Assembly: GCF_000696385.1 (NCBI RefSeq)
Contig: NZ_JJMN01000021.1
Span: 40,106 to 104,105 of the forward strand
Direction of reading: 5' to 3'
DNA from: Vibrio metoecus
GTDB taxonomy: Bacteria > Pseudomonadota > Gammaproteobacteria > Enterobacterales > Vibrionaceae
DNA length: 64,000 bases
Part shown: positions 17,148 through 28,400 of the stretch, in pieces
Position numbering within the stretch: the first letter of the stretch is position 1
Layout of the letters: the number at the start of each line of letters is the position of its first letter
Program-made: the position numbers and the translations under genes
The notes under the pieces: generated by a model
The model's input: only the letters and a program-made list of their open reading frames with translations
The model's database searches: none
What the model was told of the DNA's origin: nothing

Positions 17148-19295
17148 TTAACGTTTAGCGTGAGCGGTAAACAGAACCGTTTCCCCCTCATCAAACTGGC
17201 ATTGGTCACTGGCCGAGATCCCCCGAAGTAGCTGTCCGGCTGGAATGCCATGCTCATTGGCGACTTGGCGTAAGGTTTGAATCGTGACGCGAATACCATC
17301 GGCACTATGATCCACGTCTGGGTAATCGCCATCGGTCAGTAAGATGGGCAAATCTTTCACAAAATTAACCATCTGTTGCCGCTGCGCGTGTTTGGGATCT
17401 GTACTTGAGTTCGCATTGGGCGCAATCGGCTTTTGCTTACGCTCCGCTCTTGTGACGGGCTCTTTTGCTTGGGCATTGGTTGAATTAATTCGACTCGGAC
17501 GCTGTGCAGCTACTTCATCCTGAATTTCCGCCGGTTCTTCGTCTTGATTGGAGAGATCTATCAGTACAGTTAGCCCTTTAGAAATCGATACTTTCAGCAG
17601 TAACCCTTGCTCCTGAACGCCTTCATTCGTAGTCACAGTTCTGGCCTTACGTGTCGGGTTTGCAGGATCTAGTTCAAGCCAGTCTAATCGACTGAGTTCA
17701 GCAAGCAGTTTTCGGGGTGCACACCAAGGCCTTATGGCATCTGGATAGCGGATCAGTATCTGTTCACCAACCATAACCAACGCACTGCTGGCCTCTGGGA
17801 GCCACGCCAAAGATTCAGGGAGATTCAATGCTTCTGCATCGTGCTGTTTTGCGTTATTTGCGATAGCAGCATCGCTTGAATCGTTTGGCTTTTCACAACC
17901 ATCACCCGGAACATTTTCATTTGCCTGAAGGTGATTAACATCACTGGCATGACGAAGTTCATCATCTTGTTCGGACGATTTTGTCGATGGCGACTCAGTC
18001 GAATTGCTGTGATCGATTGATGATGACGCTTCAGGCAAGTCTGAATGCTCACTGGAGCGACTCTGAGGTTCTGCTTGTGTTTGCTGCGTTGCTTCCCACT
18101 CAGGTTTACTAAACAGTCTCACGCTACTTGGTACATTCGAGCTGAACAATAAATAGGCCTCAGATATATGCAGCATGGGTAACCAGATTGGCTTGTCGTC
18201 TTTGATCAGCACTTCAGGGGCAAGGCTTTCATATCGCTCATTTGAGGCGGATTTAGTGGCCAATCCTCGCTCAATGAGGATGTCCGCAAGGGTATCGGGA
18301 TCTCTTGGAATGCCAGGTATCTTGTCTTTGGCCAATAGCTCAATGATGTCCTTAGCCGCACTTTTCCAAACCAGGCAAAGATGGGTTGATTGATTCGATT
18401 TTCGTACCCAGACTCTGGCGTCTCGCTGATTGACCAACCATTGCGAACTGGCAAGTAATCGCTTCATGGCATCAAGTAGATAGCGTTCAACTGGGACACC
18501 AAGGGCATTGTCGTCAACGGAAATTCGTTGCGCTTTCAGGTCTCGCTGGACACTGGTTTGGTCAGCTTCAATAACCAATTTAGACAGGACATGCTCGGGA
18601 TCGGTATTGCCAATCGCTTCCAGCATGGCTTGCAAAATCTCAGGGCCCGGCTGGGTTAACCAGACGAGCAACTCAGGTGTCATCACCCGGTTTAACACCA
18701 GAATTGAAAATTGCTCGTGCCGCTTGCACCGTCCGTCGCGCCAGCGAATGAAATAGCGTTCAATGCTGTTATTAGTGGTCCACTGAGATAAGGTTTCTAA
18801 AAAAGGGTTCCACTGATAGCGTCCATCTTCGTCTGTAATGGACAAGTCTGAAACAGGCTTACCAATATCATGGAACAAACCGCCAAGAGCCGCCGCAACA
18901 CGCCACCTTGGTTCAAGCTCTTTTTTCTCAACTGGAGTGCCACTGGCAACAAAGATGATCCCTTCAGCTGCTTGTGCCGCCCAGAAAGCAACTTCCAACG
19001 AATGACGTAATAAACCACCAGCACCACTGTGATGATGATGCTCAGAAGCTGGCAGCAAGTGGACATAAGCCGCCAGATGATCAATGCAGGGCTGAATCAG
19101 CCTTTGAAACTCACGCTGATTAAAGCCAAGTACCTGGCGCAGTTTGGCAATTAGCTCGTCTTGTGTGGACTGCAAATCTTCAGGTGACGCAGCTGGCAAC
19201 CCCTTCAGGAATGGCGGGTAGCGTGGAATGTCTGCATCCAGTTGCGATGACAGCTCTGGTAGTGCTTTGGCTTGAAAAAATAGGTTTTTGAACAT
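17148..19295 (-). CDS. traI: Conjugative relaxase TraI (MobH family)
   Basis: 715 residues, the size of SXT TraI. MobH relaxases have an N-terminal HD-hydrolase-like domain: here HHHHSGAGGLLRHS (86-99) and LFHDIGKP (140-147) supply the metal-binding His and Asp. A Ser/Glu-rich linker (about 415-500) precedes a C-terminal domain with IRVTIQTLRQVANEHGIP. It nicks oriT and pilots the strand. The oriT region and mobI are 20 kb to the right because cargo has been inserted between. Its Shine-Dalgarno lies within an inverted repeat. Confidence 0.92.
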   Translation of the reverse strand: MFKNLFFQAKALPELSSQLDADIPRYPPFLKGLPAASPEDLQSTQDELIAKLRQVLGFNQREFQRLIQPCIDHLAAYVHLLPASEHHHHSGAGGLLRHSLEVAFWAAQAAEGIIFVASGTPVEKKELEPRWRVAAALGGLFHDIGKPVSDLSITDEDGRYQWNPFLETLSQWTTNNSIERYFIRWRDGRCKRHEQFSILVLNRVMTPELLVWLTQPGPEILQAMLEAIGNTDPEHVLSKLVIEADQTSVQRDLKAQRISVDDNALGVPVERYLLDAMKRLLASSQWLVNQRDARVWVRKSNQSTHLCLVWKSAAKDIIELLAKDKIPGIPRDPDTLADILIERGLATKSASNERYESLAPEVLIKDDKPIWLPMLHISEAYLLFSSNVPSSVRLFSKPEWEATQQTQAEPQSRSSEHSDLPEASSSIDHSNSTESPSTKSSEQDDELRHASDVNHLQANENVPGDGCEKPNDSSDAAIANNAKQHDAEALNLPESLAWLPEASSALVMVGEQILIRYPDAIRPWCAPRKLLAELSRLDWLELDPANPTRKARTVTTNEGVQEQGLLLKVSISKGLTVLIDLSNQDEEPAEIQDEVAAQRPSRINSTNAQAKEPVTRAERKQKPIAPNANSSTDPKHAQRQQMVNFVKDLPILLTDGDYPDVDHSADGIRVTIQTLRQVANEHGIPAGQLLRGISASDQCQFDEGETVLFTAHAKR

Positions 19296-19298
19296 AGT

Positions 19299-19327
19299 GA
19301 ACCTCCGACACGATAGTGTGAAGGTTC
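19299..19327 (-). promoter_or_regulatory. Inverted repeat enclosing the traI ribosome-binding site
   Basis: On the minus strand GAACCTTC, then CACAC-tatc-GTGT, then GGAGGTTC form a hairpin whose 3' arm contains GGAGG, the only good Shine-Dalgarno for the ATG at 19295. It could hold back traI translation or be a protein-binding site. Confidence 0.5.
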
Positions 19328-19416
19328 AAACAGAGTTGTTTAGTTCGATAGCTTCAAGAATCTTGCATCAAACTGCCGTGTCATTTTCAAACCACCAAGA
19401 GGCTAACAACCTGCTA

Positions 19417-20232
19417 TCAATGTTTTACGAGTTCTTTTGATGGATACTTTAGTTGCCATGTTTCTATTAGAAATAACGCTGCGGTACTTGCTGAGTGAAT
19501 AGCTAACTTGGCTATACGGGCATCTAGTCGAGTGTATCCCCGCTCTCGACCATGAGCATCACCACCATGTGTTCGCAGAGCTCCGATACCTTCAACAATG
19601 GTTGCCAATCCAGATAGGACCTTTCTTACGTCATCAGCAATTTCTGGATTTACATTAATTTCACCAGGAGACAACCCTAGTGGTCGCTTTACTGAGTCAA
19701 ACAATCCCTTAATATCTTTCTTCTTAGGAAGTTCAAAGCCAAGTTCAATTATGATCGAACGGCACACACTCTCTAGCGTAGAACAAGCCGATGTGACAGC
19801 ACTTTCCGGATCACGAAAGGCGCTTTCCAGGGCTCTATCAAGGTCCCTAGATACCGTATCCATATTCAAAACTTCGGCTTTGGTTGAAAGCGTTGCTAAC
19901 ACTGAAGCACTAACACCGGTTTCAATTTTGGCTAAAATTTCAAACAGTTTTACCTTTTCCTGCGGGTCTTCGGGTTTGTAATCACATTTATACTGCCAAA
20001 GTTTTCTGAGTACTTGACCAACCAAGTAACCATCCTCTAGCTCAATAAAAGCTCTTAAACGTTTAGCCTTTGAGCCCCCATTAATCTGGTACTTTTCTTG
20101 AGTAATATCAATGCTCAACTCGTCTTCAAAATACTCAGCCATTGTCCTATCTGAAAAATCTAACAGGTAGCCATCTGTCATTTCGAAAATTTTGTCTATT
20201 GTTCTAATTTCAGAACCTTTTAGTTTTGGCAT
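19417..20232 (-). CDS. Abortive-infection-type protein with Abi_C-like domain
   Basis: 271 residues from ATG 20232, chosen because GGGAGG lies 8 nt upstream. The C-terminal half (about 150-265) fits the abortive infection C-terminal domain: a segment SACSTLESVCRSIIIELG, then GALRTHGGDAHGR, whose R-x-x-x-H-like core resembles HEPN-type active sites. The N-terminal half is unlike anything I recognise. It lies between the BREX accessory gene and traI, at the inner edge of the hotspot insert. Such proteins probably act as RNases that stop growth of infected cells; activity here is inferred. Confidence 0.65.
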   Translation of the reverse strand: MPKLKGSEIRTIDKIFEMTDGYLLDFSDRTMAEYFEDELSIDITQEKYQINGGSKAKRLRAFIELEDGYLVGQVLRKLWQYKCDYKPEDPQEKVKLFEILAKIETGVSASVLATLSTKAEVLNMDTVSRDLDRALESAFRDPESAVTSACSTLESVCRSIIIELGFELPKKKDIKGLFDSVKRPLGLSPGEINVNPEIADDVRKVLSGLATIVEGIGALRTHGGDAHGRERGYTRLDARIAKLAIHSASTAALFLIETWQLKYPSKELVKH

Positions 20233-20266
20233 GAGTAATCCTCCCTGACCATAAAACACTGTCCCG

Positions 20267-21039
20267 TCATGTTGTTAGCCAAATAAATCCTTGATAAGCA
20301 GATATGGGTACCGAAATTAATGCACTAGCCAATGCAATTGTCTTAGCCAACCGGCTTTCAAAAAGCCTATCAATGAGAACGCCCATACCTTTTGAGTTCG
20401 TTTTAAGTTTTCCCTGAGCTAGCTTATCAATTACTTTTTTATAAAAACCGGTCTTACACAGCGTAAGAGTTATGCATTTTGATAAAATTCATTACTCTTG
20501 AAAGCTTCTACTTCTTCCGCACCAGTTAAAAAGTGCCGATGGATACCACCATTTAAATTCATCAATGACTTTAACCGAGGATCTGCAACGTAGCCGCTAC
20601 CATAACGGTCAGACAAAATATCATTGAGATTGATTCGTCTTTCAACAGGAATTACCGCCATATCGGTTTTACCAAGCACTCGGTATCGATGCTCTAAATG
20701 TTCAAAACCGTAAGTCAAATTACGCATATTCCAGTGAATCCAGTATCTATCTCGACGATCACGGACAAATTCATTGAATTTACTTAGTAACGCACGCTCA
20801 ATATCATCGAGACGTTGATGGATTTCGTCTCGACTGATACCAAGTTCTTCTGCAATAGCATGAATAGAAAAACTTACTGTCTGATCTGTAGATAGATGCA
20901 GTACAGCGATCGAGGTAATTCGAGGAGATAAGCCATCGTTATCATCATTCAAGCTTTGGCAAGAATAGTGAATAATGTAGAAATTCTGAGGTGTGCGCTT
21001 TACCTCACGAATGAATTCTTTGCTATTAACAATAGTCAA
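20267..21039 (-). CDS. BREX-linked helix-turn-helix protein with C-terminal membrane segment (frame interrupted)
   Basis: Family not recognised. The open part (21039-20470, 189 residues) has a helix-turn-helix-like stretch (HAIAEELGISRDEIHQRL) followed by a well-defined block, HWNMRNLTYGFEHLEHRYRV, ending ...FKSNEFYQNA. The frame then stops, but another frame continues at once for 65 codons: ITLTLCKTGFYKKVIDKLAQ... ending in a membrane-like segment (TIALASALISVPISAYQGF). A 1-2 nt error near 20472 would join them. The membrane anchor suggests an envelope-linked effector or sensor. It begins 26 nt after brxL, in the same direction. Confidence 0.55.
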
Positions 21040-21065
21040 TTATCTTACCCCAACAACATTTAAAA

Positions 21066-23123
21066 TCAGTCAAGCAGTATGCTTTTTTGCATAAGCATCT
21101 GATTATTCTGGTAAAAAGGAACATCTGTATTGCCAAGAACTGTTGGTGGTACATTTGTTAGCTCAACTAGATTATCCATTGGAACAACAACCGTCTTCGC
21201 GCCGTTCTCAGACAACATTGTTATCTTGTCAGCAAAGTTAATGGACCTTTCAATCGCACCGCCAACGGATATATTACCCAACACAGCAAGGCCAGCCTTT
21301 AGGTTCTTTTTGTACAGAGCAGACACGATTGCGATATAAACAGCCGAGCCAATTCCCGTTGATATTGAAGCCCCCAGCATATTGGTTACTTGGATAGTGA
21401 TATCGTAATTTTTAAGCGAATGCTGTTCACTTAAAATTGTTTTTTCATTAGCTTTAATATACTGGTAGGTATTCTTGATATTTTCTTTTACTCCGGTATT
21501 ACTTACACCAGAAATATTGAGTTTCCCAGAACCCGAGGTAGTAACAGCTTCAATACGCACGAGCGCGACATTGTCACCATCACTTGTACTGGTGTAACAA
21601 ACACCAGGCGGCAGTGGCGTATTTTCGATTAAGTGAGATCCTTTTTCCTCAGGCAAGCCAACAAAGTGCTCTTCCTGCGTTTCTTTGTCTATATAAGAAA
21701 AATTCGTGTCCCAAAATTCCATTCCACCGATTCGCTTTAACTGTTCTTTCACGCGACGTCGCATTTCAAGAGCAATCTCGAGGTATTCGCGTACATCTTC
21801 CTTGGTGTATTCACCATTCGGGTGTAGCAGTTTAATCAGACCCGATACCGTCTTTTTCACTGGCTTGGTGTCACGTTGTTTCAAGTGTGAACCTAGTGAA
21901 AAAAAGTTTTCAAGAGCATCAGTGTATGTAACGCGACGAAACGACTTCAATGCTTCTGAAAAGTAATCGGTACTGAAACCAAAATTAGATGTGAAGTGCT
22001 TAGGAGCAAACTTGATCATTTCCCACCCAGGTAGATAAAAATGAATACGATCAAGGAATGCAGTATCGTTATTCACTTCATCAGAAAGAGGACTAAATAA
22101 GTGAGATGTTTGCAATACCGTCTCAACTGGTTGATTTATATTGCCGTTTAGGATTATTGAAGCAACACCAGTGATTTCACCTCCTGCACCAGCTCGCGAA
22201 AACGAGCCAGACTCCATATAGTCCTTCATTAAAGGAACAGCGTCCTTTTCTTTGAAGATCTTGTACAGTTGCCTCATCAAAACATATCGCATCCCATTGA
22301 CCAACGGCACCAACTTTGCCAGTAGAACCGTGAACAAAGAGCTTGGCAACTGTCCCTTGCCCACCAGATATAAGTACGGCATAAGGTGTAAGCTCTTTAA
22401 AAACGAACGACTTACCTGTTGACCGCGGACCTAACTCTACAAAGTTAAAATTACTCTCGACCATTGGCAGCAGACGTGCAAGTAACAGCATTTTTACGCG
22501 GGTTGTCATCCCTTCAGCATCAGGCTCATATCCACAGCTACGTAGCAATACATTCAGCCATTCATCTCTCGAAAACTCATTCCTTTTCTGGATAATCTTA
22601 CTGTTATCAAAAGTCGACAGTTGAATAGGCTTTATATTTGTCACTACAAACGGATATATGTTTTGACCGATTCTTATGTCGGGGTCATATTCGACGTCAA
22701 TAATGGCCCAGATACCGCCCATCAACATCTTCTCATGCTCTTTCACAAGACCATCACGGATATTACCGTTGTTAATGTTGCTATTTTGAAGCTGAGCCCA
22801 ATAGATATCTTTTTTCGTAATCCAGTTTGACAGAAATTTTAATTCGATTATTTTAAATTCGACCTTTTTCTCTTATTTTAGTAATGTATTAGAGAACTTT
22901 CTTCAGGGTTAACGTAGTGCTCGCTAAGAATTTTCTTAACGTTTTCCATGCCTACTTTAATTTTTTCTTCATCATCAGTAGAGCAGGAATTAGCAATTAA
23001 ATATTCCAATACAAACACCGGTACGTTGGCACCAACTTTTACCATTCGCACTAAGTCTTTCTTTACCACATAGCCTCGGAAGTGCTCTAACAGCTTGTGA
23101 TCTAAATCGTTCAAAACGGCCAT
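21066..23123 (-). CDS. brxL: BREX protein BrxL, Lon-like AAA+ (frame interrupted)
   Basis: 686 codons in three frame segments: MAVLNDLDHKLLEHFRGYVV (23123-22878), a middle part (22746-22177) with Walker A GPRSTGKS, and a C-terminal part (to 21066) with a Lon-protease-like region (GASISTGIGSAVYIAIVSAL, GLAVLGNISVGGAIE). The region between the first two reads through (DIYWAQLQNSNINNGN) once single bases are corrected. BrxL is the ring-forming ATPase that closes the type 1 BREX operon and is needed for phage exclusion. It follows pglZ by 38 nt. Confidence 0.85.
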
Positions 23124-23161
23124 CGCCTATTCCTCTATCGCATTCTTTAACATAACTGGCC

Positions 23162-25465
23162 TTAAAATAATCCGCCAAGGTCGCGGTCGTTGTTCTTTTT
23201 AATAAGAACACGATCAAGCTGCTGTTTTGTAATCGCGTCTACCAGTTGCACTTCTAACTCTTCATGGCCATCAAAAGTGTACTCTTTAGTAACGAGACCA
23301 TTACTCTGCACGGTAATAACATCGCTCTTGTTCACTTGGGTTTTGTTAGCAAAGAACAACAACATCACTTTACGGTCAAGCGTGAACATATTTCCTTCAC
23401 CCGATTCAGCCCGCAGTTTTAGCTGGTACAGCTCTCCAGTTACACTGACCAAGTCATGCTTGTTCGCAATGGTTACAGGCAGCTCTCCCATAACATCACT
23501 TTCTTGCTCCCAACAAAAATAAGGCGTCACCAACTCCTGAGGCGCTAAACCGCCGTGCGCAAAGCCATAGGTGCCAGGGGTTTTGAACGGGTTCATGCTG
23601 CGGGCAAAGTAAAGGTAGTTGTAATCTTTGTAGGCCTTTGCTACTTCAATAAACTGAGGGCTTAAACTTTCTTGCTTGTCACTGGTCCAGATAAACCGCT
23701 CGTCAATGTAGTTTTGCCCTGAAGGCTTAACCACTATCTTATCGGCTTCGCTTAGCAAGCCAGTCAACACAAAACCATGGTCGGTGATTAAATACACTTT
23801 TCCATAGCCGATATTGAGCAACTGATTAATCTTTTCAGCAAAAAAATCGATAGATTCTGGGAAGTATTTCAGCGCCTTATGATTGAGCTTATCACCCATG
23901 TCATCAATATCTTTATAGGTACAAATTAGCACCTGACCCGATAGAGCCTGATCACTCACTTCATCCAAACGGATATAGTCGATATTAATGCCAGAGTTTT
24001 GGGCTGAGAGATATTTTTCGCGCTTGTTTTGAACAGCCTCAACCACACCATTAGCCATGTAGATATGACTCATGTTGTTTTCAGTTTCAGAGGGGCAGTC
24101 GGCCAAAATATGCTTGCGTGTAAGCTCACTATGGCTGCATAGCTGTTTCACCTTGATAGCAACCTGTTCGGCAATTTCGTAGGCCACGCCATCGCCTACA
24201 ATCACGGCTATTTTGCTGTTCTTTCCTGGGCGATCAATTTGGATGTCGCGGTCAATAATGGCTTGTAAAATGCCAGTTTGATCTTCCCGGTACTGACTGA
24301 AATACTGGAACCACTTATCTAAAAACAGCGTAACGTACTCTTTGTAAAGCTCTTGGAAAGGCTCAAGGCTGTCACGTTGTTGCAAAAATTCGGTGTACAA
24401 ATTACGTATGGCAGTATCAAGCGGGCAAAAATGCTTTTTGTAAAACTCAACACATTCAGCAAAACTGCTTAAATAGGCCATATCCTTCGGATCAAAGTCG
24501 AGCAAAGTAATAATGTCGTTCCAAAACACAATGCCCAGCGCTTGTGCCTGTTTGCTTTGATGGCGTTGTTTCAGCCTAGCAACTAGTTGTGCTGACTCTC
24601 CTTTAGCCAAAGATTTATTAGCCAGTTTATTGCCTAATTCTTTTAACCAAGCTTCATCCACCTGCCTAAATGGGTGGTCGGGATTGATCTGCCAGATAGC
24701 ACTGCTGTTAATAAACGCTGAGTCCAACTTATGTTTGGCGAGGTATGAGTCAAATGAATTGCGATAACTCACCGAATCAAGCCAACTGTTGTAAACTGAT
24801 AACAACGTCTTATCACAGTCATTATCCGCCAATCCCTTTAACATCGCAGATACTACTTCAGACGCCAGCGTAGATGCAGGTTTATCTATATATTCTTGGC
24901 CTAGCAGATCATTAACCTTGCGGTAAAAGGTTTCACGTAACTGTGCGTCGTACTTTTCAGTGACATAGTTTTCGGGGTCATGAACAAAGGGCAGCAGTTC
25001 CTTGTCTAAATCAAAGATTTCAGAGGCCCCTTTGTGGCTTAAGTCCATCCAGTAGGTACGATCTTTACCCACACTCACTTTTGCAGCAGCGATCAACTCG
25101 TCTTTCGGCAAGTTAATATTTAAGTTTAAGGTCCGGTGAACTTTATCTTTGATGTAGTTCTGCAAATAACGAATTTCGATGCAACCATTGGTCTCACAGT
25201 ACTCGCGTACGAAGGTTAAGTCTTCTTTGCTGAGTTGCGTATAGATAACGTACTTGTGTTCAGATTCTGGATGCTCTTTCAGGGCTTTTTCAATGCGATA
25301 TTTCGCTTCCAACTCGTCGAGTTCTCCATTGGTGAGGTACACCTCACAGTGTCCTTTAAGGCTCTTTAATAGAAATTCCGCCTCCCCGCTTTCGTCAATA
25401 AACACGGCCACAGGGTGCGGTTCCAAGATGCGCGCTAAATCCTCTTTAAACCAGGTATCAATCAT
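23162..25465 (-). CDS. pglZ: BREX protein PglZ, alkaline-phosphatase-superfamily
   Basis: 767 residues, uninterrupted. PglZ is a core BREX protein with an alkaline-phosphatase-like domain; here the metal-site region shows KVYLITDHGFVLTG near residue 545-560, and the N-terminal domain starts IDTWFKEDLARILEPHPVAVF with a YTQL segment as in other PglZ proteins. Works with PglX, BrxB and BrxC in a defence complex. Starts 12 nt after the corrected pglX stop. Confidence 0.9.
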   Translation of the reverse strand: MIDTWFKEDLARILEPHPVAVFIDESGEAEFLLKSLKGHCEVYLTNGELDELEAKYRIEKALKEHPESEHKYVIYTQLSKEDLTFVREYCETNGCIEIRYLQNYIKDKVHRTLNLNINLPKDELIAAAKVSVGKDRTYWMDLSHKGASEIFDLDKELLPFVHDPENYVTEKYDAQLRETFYRKVNDLLGQEYIDKPASTLASEVVSAMLKGLADNDCDKTLLSVYNSWLDSVSYRNSFDSYLAKHKLDSAFINSSAIWQINPDHPFRQVDEAWLKELGNKLANKSLAKGESAQLVARLKQRHQSKQAQALGIVFWNDIITLLDFDPKDMAYLSSFAECVEFYKKHFCPLDTAIRNLYTEFLQQRDSLEPFQELYKEYVTLFLDKWFQYFSQYREDQTGILQAIIDRDIQIDRPGKNSKIAVIVGDGVAYEIAEQVAIKVKQLCSHSELTRKHILADCPSETENNMSHIYMANGVVEAVQNKREKYLSAQNSGINIDYIRLDEVSDQALSGQVLICTYKDIDDMGDKLNHKALKYFPESIDFFAEKINQLLNIGYGKVYLITDHGFVLTGLLSEADKIVVKPSGQNYIDERFIWTSDKQESLSPQFIEVAKAYKDYNYLYFARSMNPFKTPGTYGFAHGGLAPQELVTPYFCWEQESDVMGELPVTIANKHDLVSVTGELYQLKLRAESGEGNMFTLDRKVMLLFFANKTQVNKSDVITVQSNGLVTKEYTFDGHEELEVQLVDAITKQQLDRVLIKKNNDRDLGGLF

Positions 25466-25477
25466 AGTCGGGCATCC

Positions 25478-28400
25478 TTACCAATCAGCGTTCAAGTATT
25501 TTTTTAGCTGACCCGCATTTAACACGTCATAAGCCAGCATTTTCTTTTTTTTGTTAAAGGCGCGATATTTTTGCCTACACCATCATCAAGAATCGGGTTG
25601 TAACCTTCAGCCAATAGTTCGTCGATTTTCTTTTTAAAGGCGTCGATTTCTTTCAATTGCTTAAAGATGCGCTCTTTCTCGTTTTGCGCTTCTGCACTTT
25701 CATTATTCGCAATATCGCTCTGGCGGTTTTGCAAAGCGCGTTCACGGTTTTCGATATATACCGAGCGTAAGCGCAGCAAGTTATCGCGATTCCATTTGTA
25801 GATGATGATATAGCAATCGAAGCCTTGTTCAGGGCCGCTAGTTAAGTGCCAGATAAATGGGGTTTTAGGCAAATACATAAACAGATTTAAGTGATCTGAC
25901 AGCTCTGCAAAGAAATATTTGTTTAGGTAGTCATGGATTGGCCGCCCTAAAACAGAATCAAAGCTTGAGTATTGAGCAGTACTAAAACCTTTCTCGAGAA
26001 ACTTCTCTTCGATACGATCAAGAAGCACTTTCTCGCCTGCATTAGGCACTAGCGGGATGATTCCATCTTCATCTTCCATCAGGATTTCACGCATCATATC
26101 AGCCATAAATTCCATGCCTAAAGTCTGCATACGTTGCTTAGGGACGACTTTGCTTTGTTTGAACCAATACCATACGTTGATCGGATTCACCTGATGTCGA
26201 ATGCAGAACTCTTCCAAATCATTATTGCTCTGATAAAGCGATGAGAACCCGATTTCGATCACCTCACGCTCTTCGGCGGCGAACTCCTTGATTGGTAGTG
26301 CCTCGATAAACTCTCGGATGGTATCGATAGGAAATTCGCTGGTTGCTTCTGTTTCAGAAAGATAGGCAGTCCGAGCCTCTGCCACAACAGGTAGTCCGCC
26401 AATGCTCTGGCCCTCTTGGGCTAAAACCATTTGCTTGTCATGTTCAGTTAGATCATATAACTCAAATATTTTCTCATTAATTATCGCTTCATTAATGAGG
26501 ACTTCGATAATCAAATAGTTTTCAAAATTAAAGTAAGCTTTTGCTTTCCCAACAAAATCTTGTTTGGTTTCCTAGAGTGGTGAGTCGGGGGAACCATCGA
26601 AATCAAGACTAAGAAAGTTTAAATTTTTCAAGTAGTAGTTTATTTATAGAAATACAATTAAGAGTGTTCTGATTGCATTCAATTGAAATTTTCGCAGGCA
26701 AACGTCTTATGTCTTCTGGTTGCTTATTTACGGTGGGATTGAGGCAGTTTAGAACGTAATTGAAGAGTTTTGAGTTTGAATAAGCTAACCAATATAGGTT
26801 TTCATCTGAGTTACGATAAATAATAGCACTTGCTGCCATATCAAACAGTCTATTTTCTACGAAACTGCGACCACAAACACCTTTTACAGATCTTGTTGAT
26901 AGCGTAACACCAGCTTTAAAGCCTAGTCCTTTTTCGATTTGCTGCGAATTTTTCTGGTTTTTTATTCTCTCTCCGTTATTTTCCCAATCAACTAACAACC
27001 ACTCATTACCAACCCATTTGTTGAATGCACCACCTTTCAGATAAACAATCCATTTCTTATTATCATGCAATTGACGGGATATGCTTTGACTATCAACCTC
27101 CCAGAAAAATCGCAGATATTTATTATTGTTTGCTGTTTTCAATCCAAGTGCAACTTCTGCTGCCCCTCCAATTGTTTTTTTCTTTTAAACTTTTGAACGA
27201 AAATCATCAGATATCCAATAAATCAAAGGCCAAGATTTAATGATTTTCAAATTATCCTGATTTAGAAGATAAACTCGGTTGTTTTTTACTCCTGATATAT
27301 GGTGATCAAGTGCATTTAGAAATTCAGACTTTTTGAATTTTTCCTGAAGATTGGTTGTCAGGTTAAAGTACAAACCGTTCTTTTTACTTTGGTTCTTACT
27401 CAAAACATAAAAGGTGGCATCCAATAGAATTCCTGGACCAAATAGATTAACTCGATCCAAACCAAAATCTACCACGGTATCTATGTGGCATTTTTCAATA
27501 ATGAACTTGCGCACTCCCTCAAACGACTTAATAAACATAAATGTATGTGGGTGTATCATTGAAATCTTGCCATCAACAGCGGTCAACTCGTAACAGCGCT
27601 TGATAAATGCAGCGTAAAGATTTGTGTGGAATTTATATGGTTTCTTATAGTTCTCTTCGATAAATCTCTTAAGATCAGGTCCAAAATCTCCGCTATCTGT
27701 ATAAGGAGGATTAGCTGTCGCCACATCGTATTCGGTGGTTAACAGCTCTAAGAATGTAATCGCATCTCGTGTTTTGCCACTTAAGAATGTATTGCGTTCT
27801 GTTCGAGCATACTGCTCTACCGCAGCAAATAAGTTTGCAAAGAAGTTTTCTGCAAATTCTTGGTGCTCGGCATAGTCTGCCGCTGCAAAAAGATCCCCTT
27901 CAACAATTTTCTTTTTTAACTTTTGCGTCGAATCAAACGTTTCACCAAGGGCAAGCTCTTTAACCTGAGATAGCTGTTCCTTTAACTCTTTATCAATATG
28001 AATCAGCGAGCCAAACTTATAGGCTTGCATGAGATCAGCCCATACTTTCTCTATAAACTCCCGTTGCTGAGCTGACACCAAATTGCCCTGTTCGAAGATG
28101 TGTTTTACTGCTTCATACTCAGGCAGATAGAAATCGGACGATACCACTTTGAAATGCAACTCGCCGACTGTACGGCGCTTTTTCTTGGCTTTGATAAATA
28201 AGCCAAGCTGTGCTAACTGGATAGCGCGATCGTCTAGGTCTATGCCATGCAGGTTATTTTCAATGATGAGTTTAGGGATATCTTTTTCATCATAGTCTGC
28301 ACCATAGTTTTCAATTTGGTCCAGATACAACTCATAATAGAAGTCAAAGGCATACAACAAAAAGTTACCCGATCCGCATGCGGGATCAATAGTTCGCACT

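Noticed and set aside
26609..27142. Independent gene between pglX parts
   Set aside because: It is the middle of PglX; neighbouring frames join it to both sides without missing sequence.
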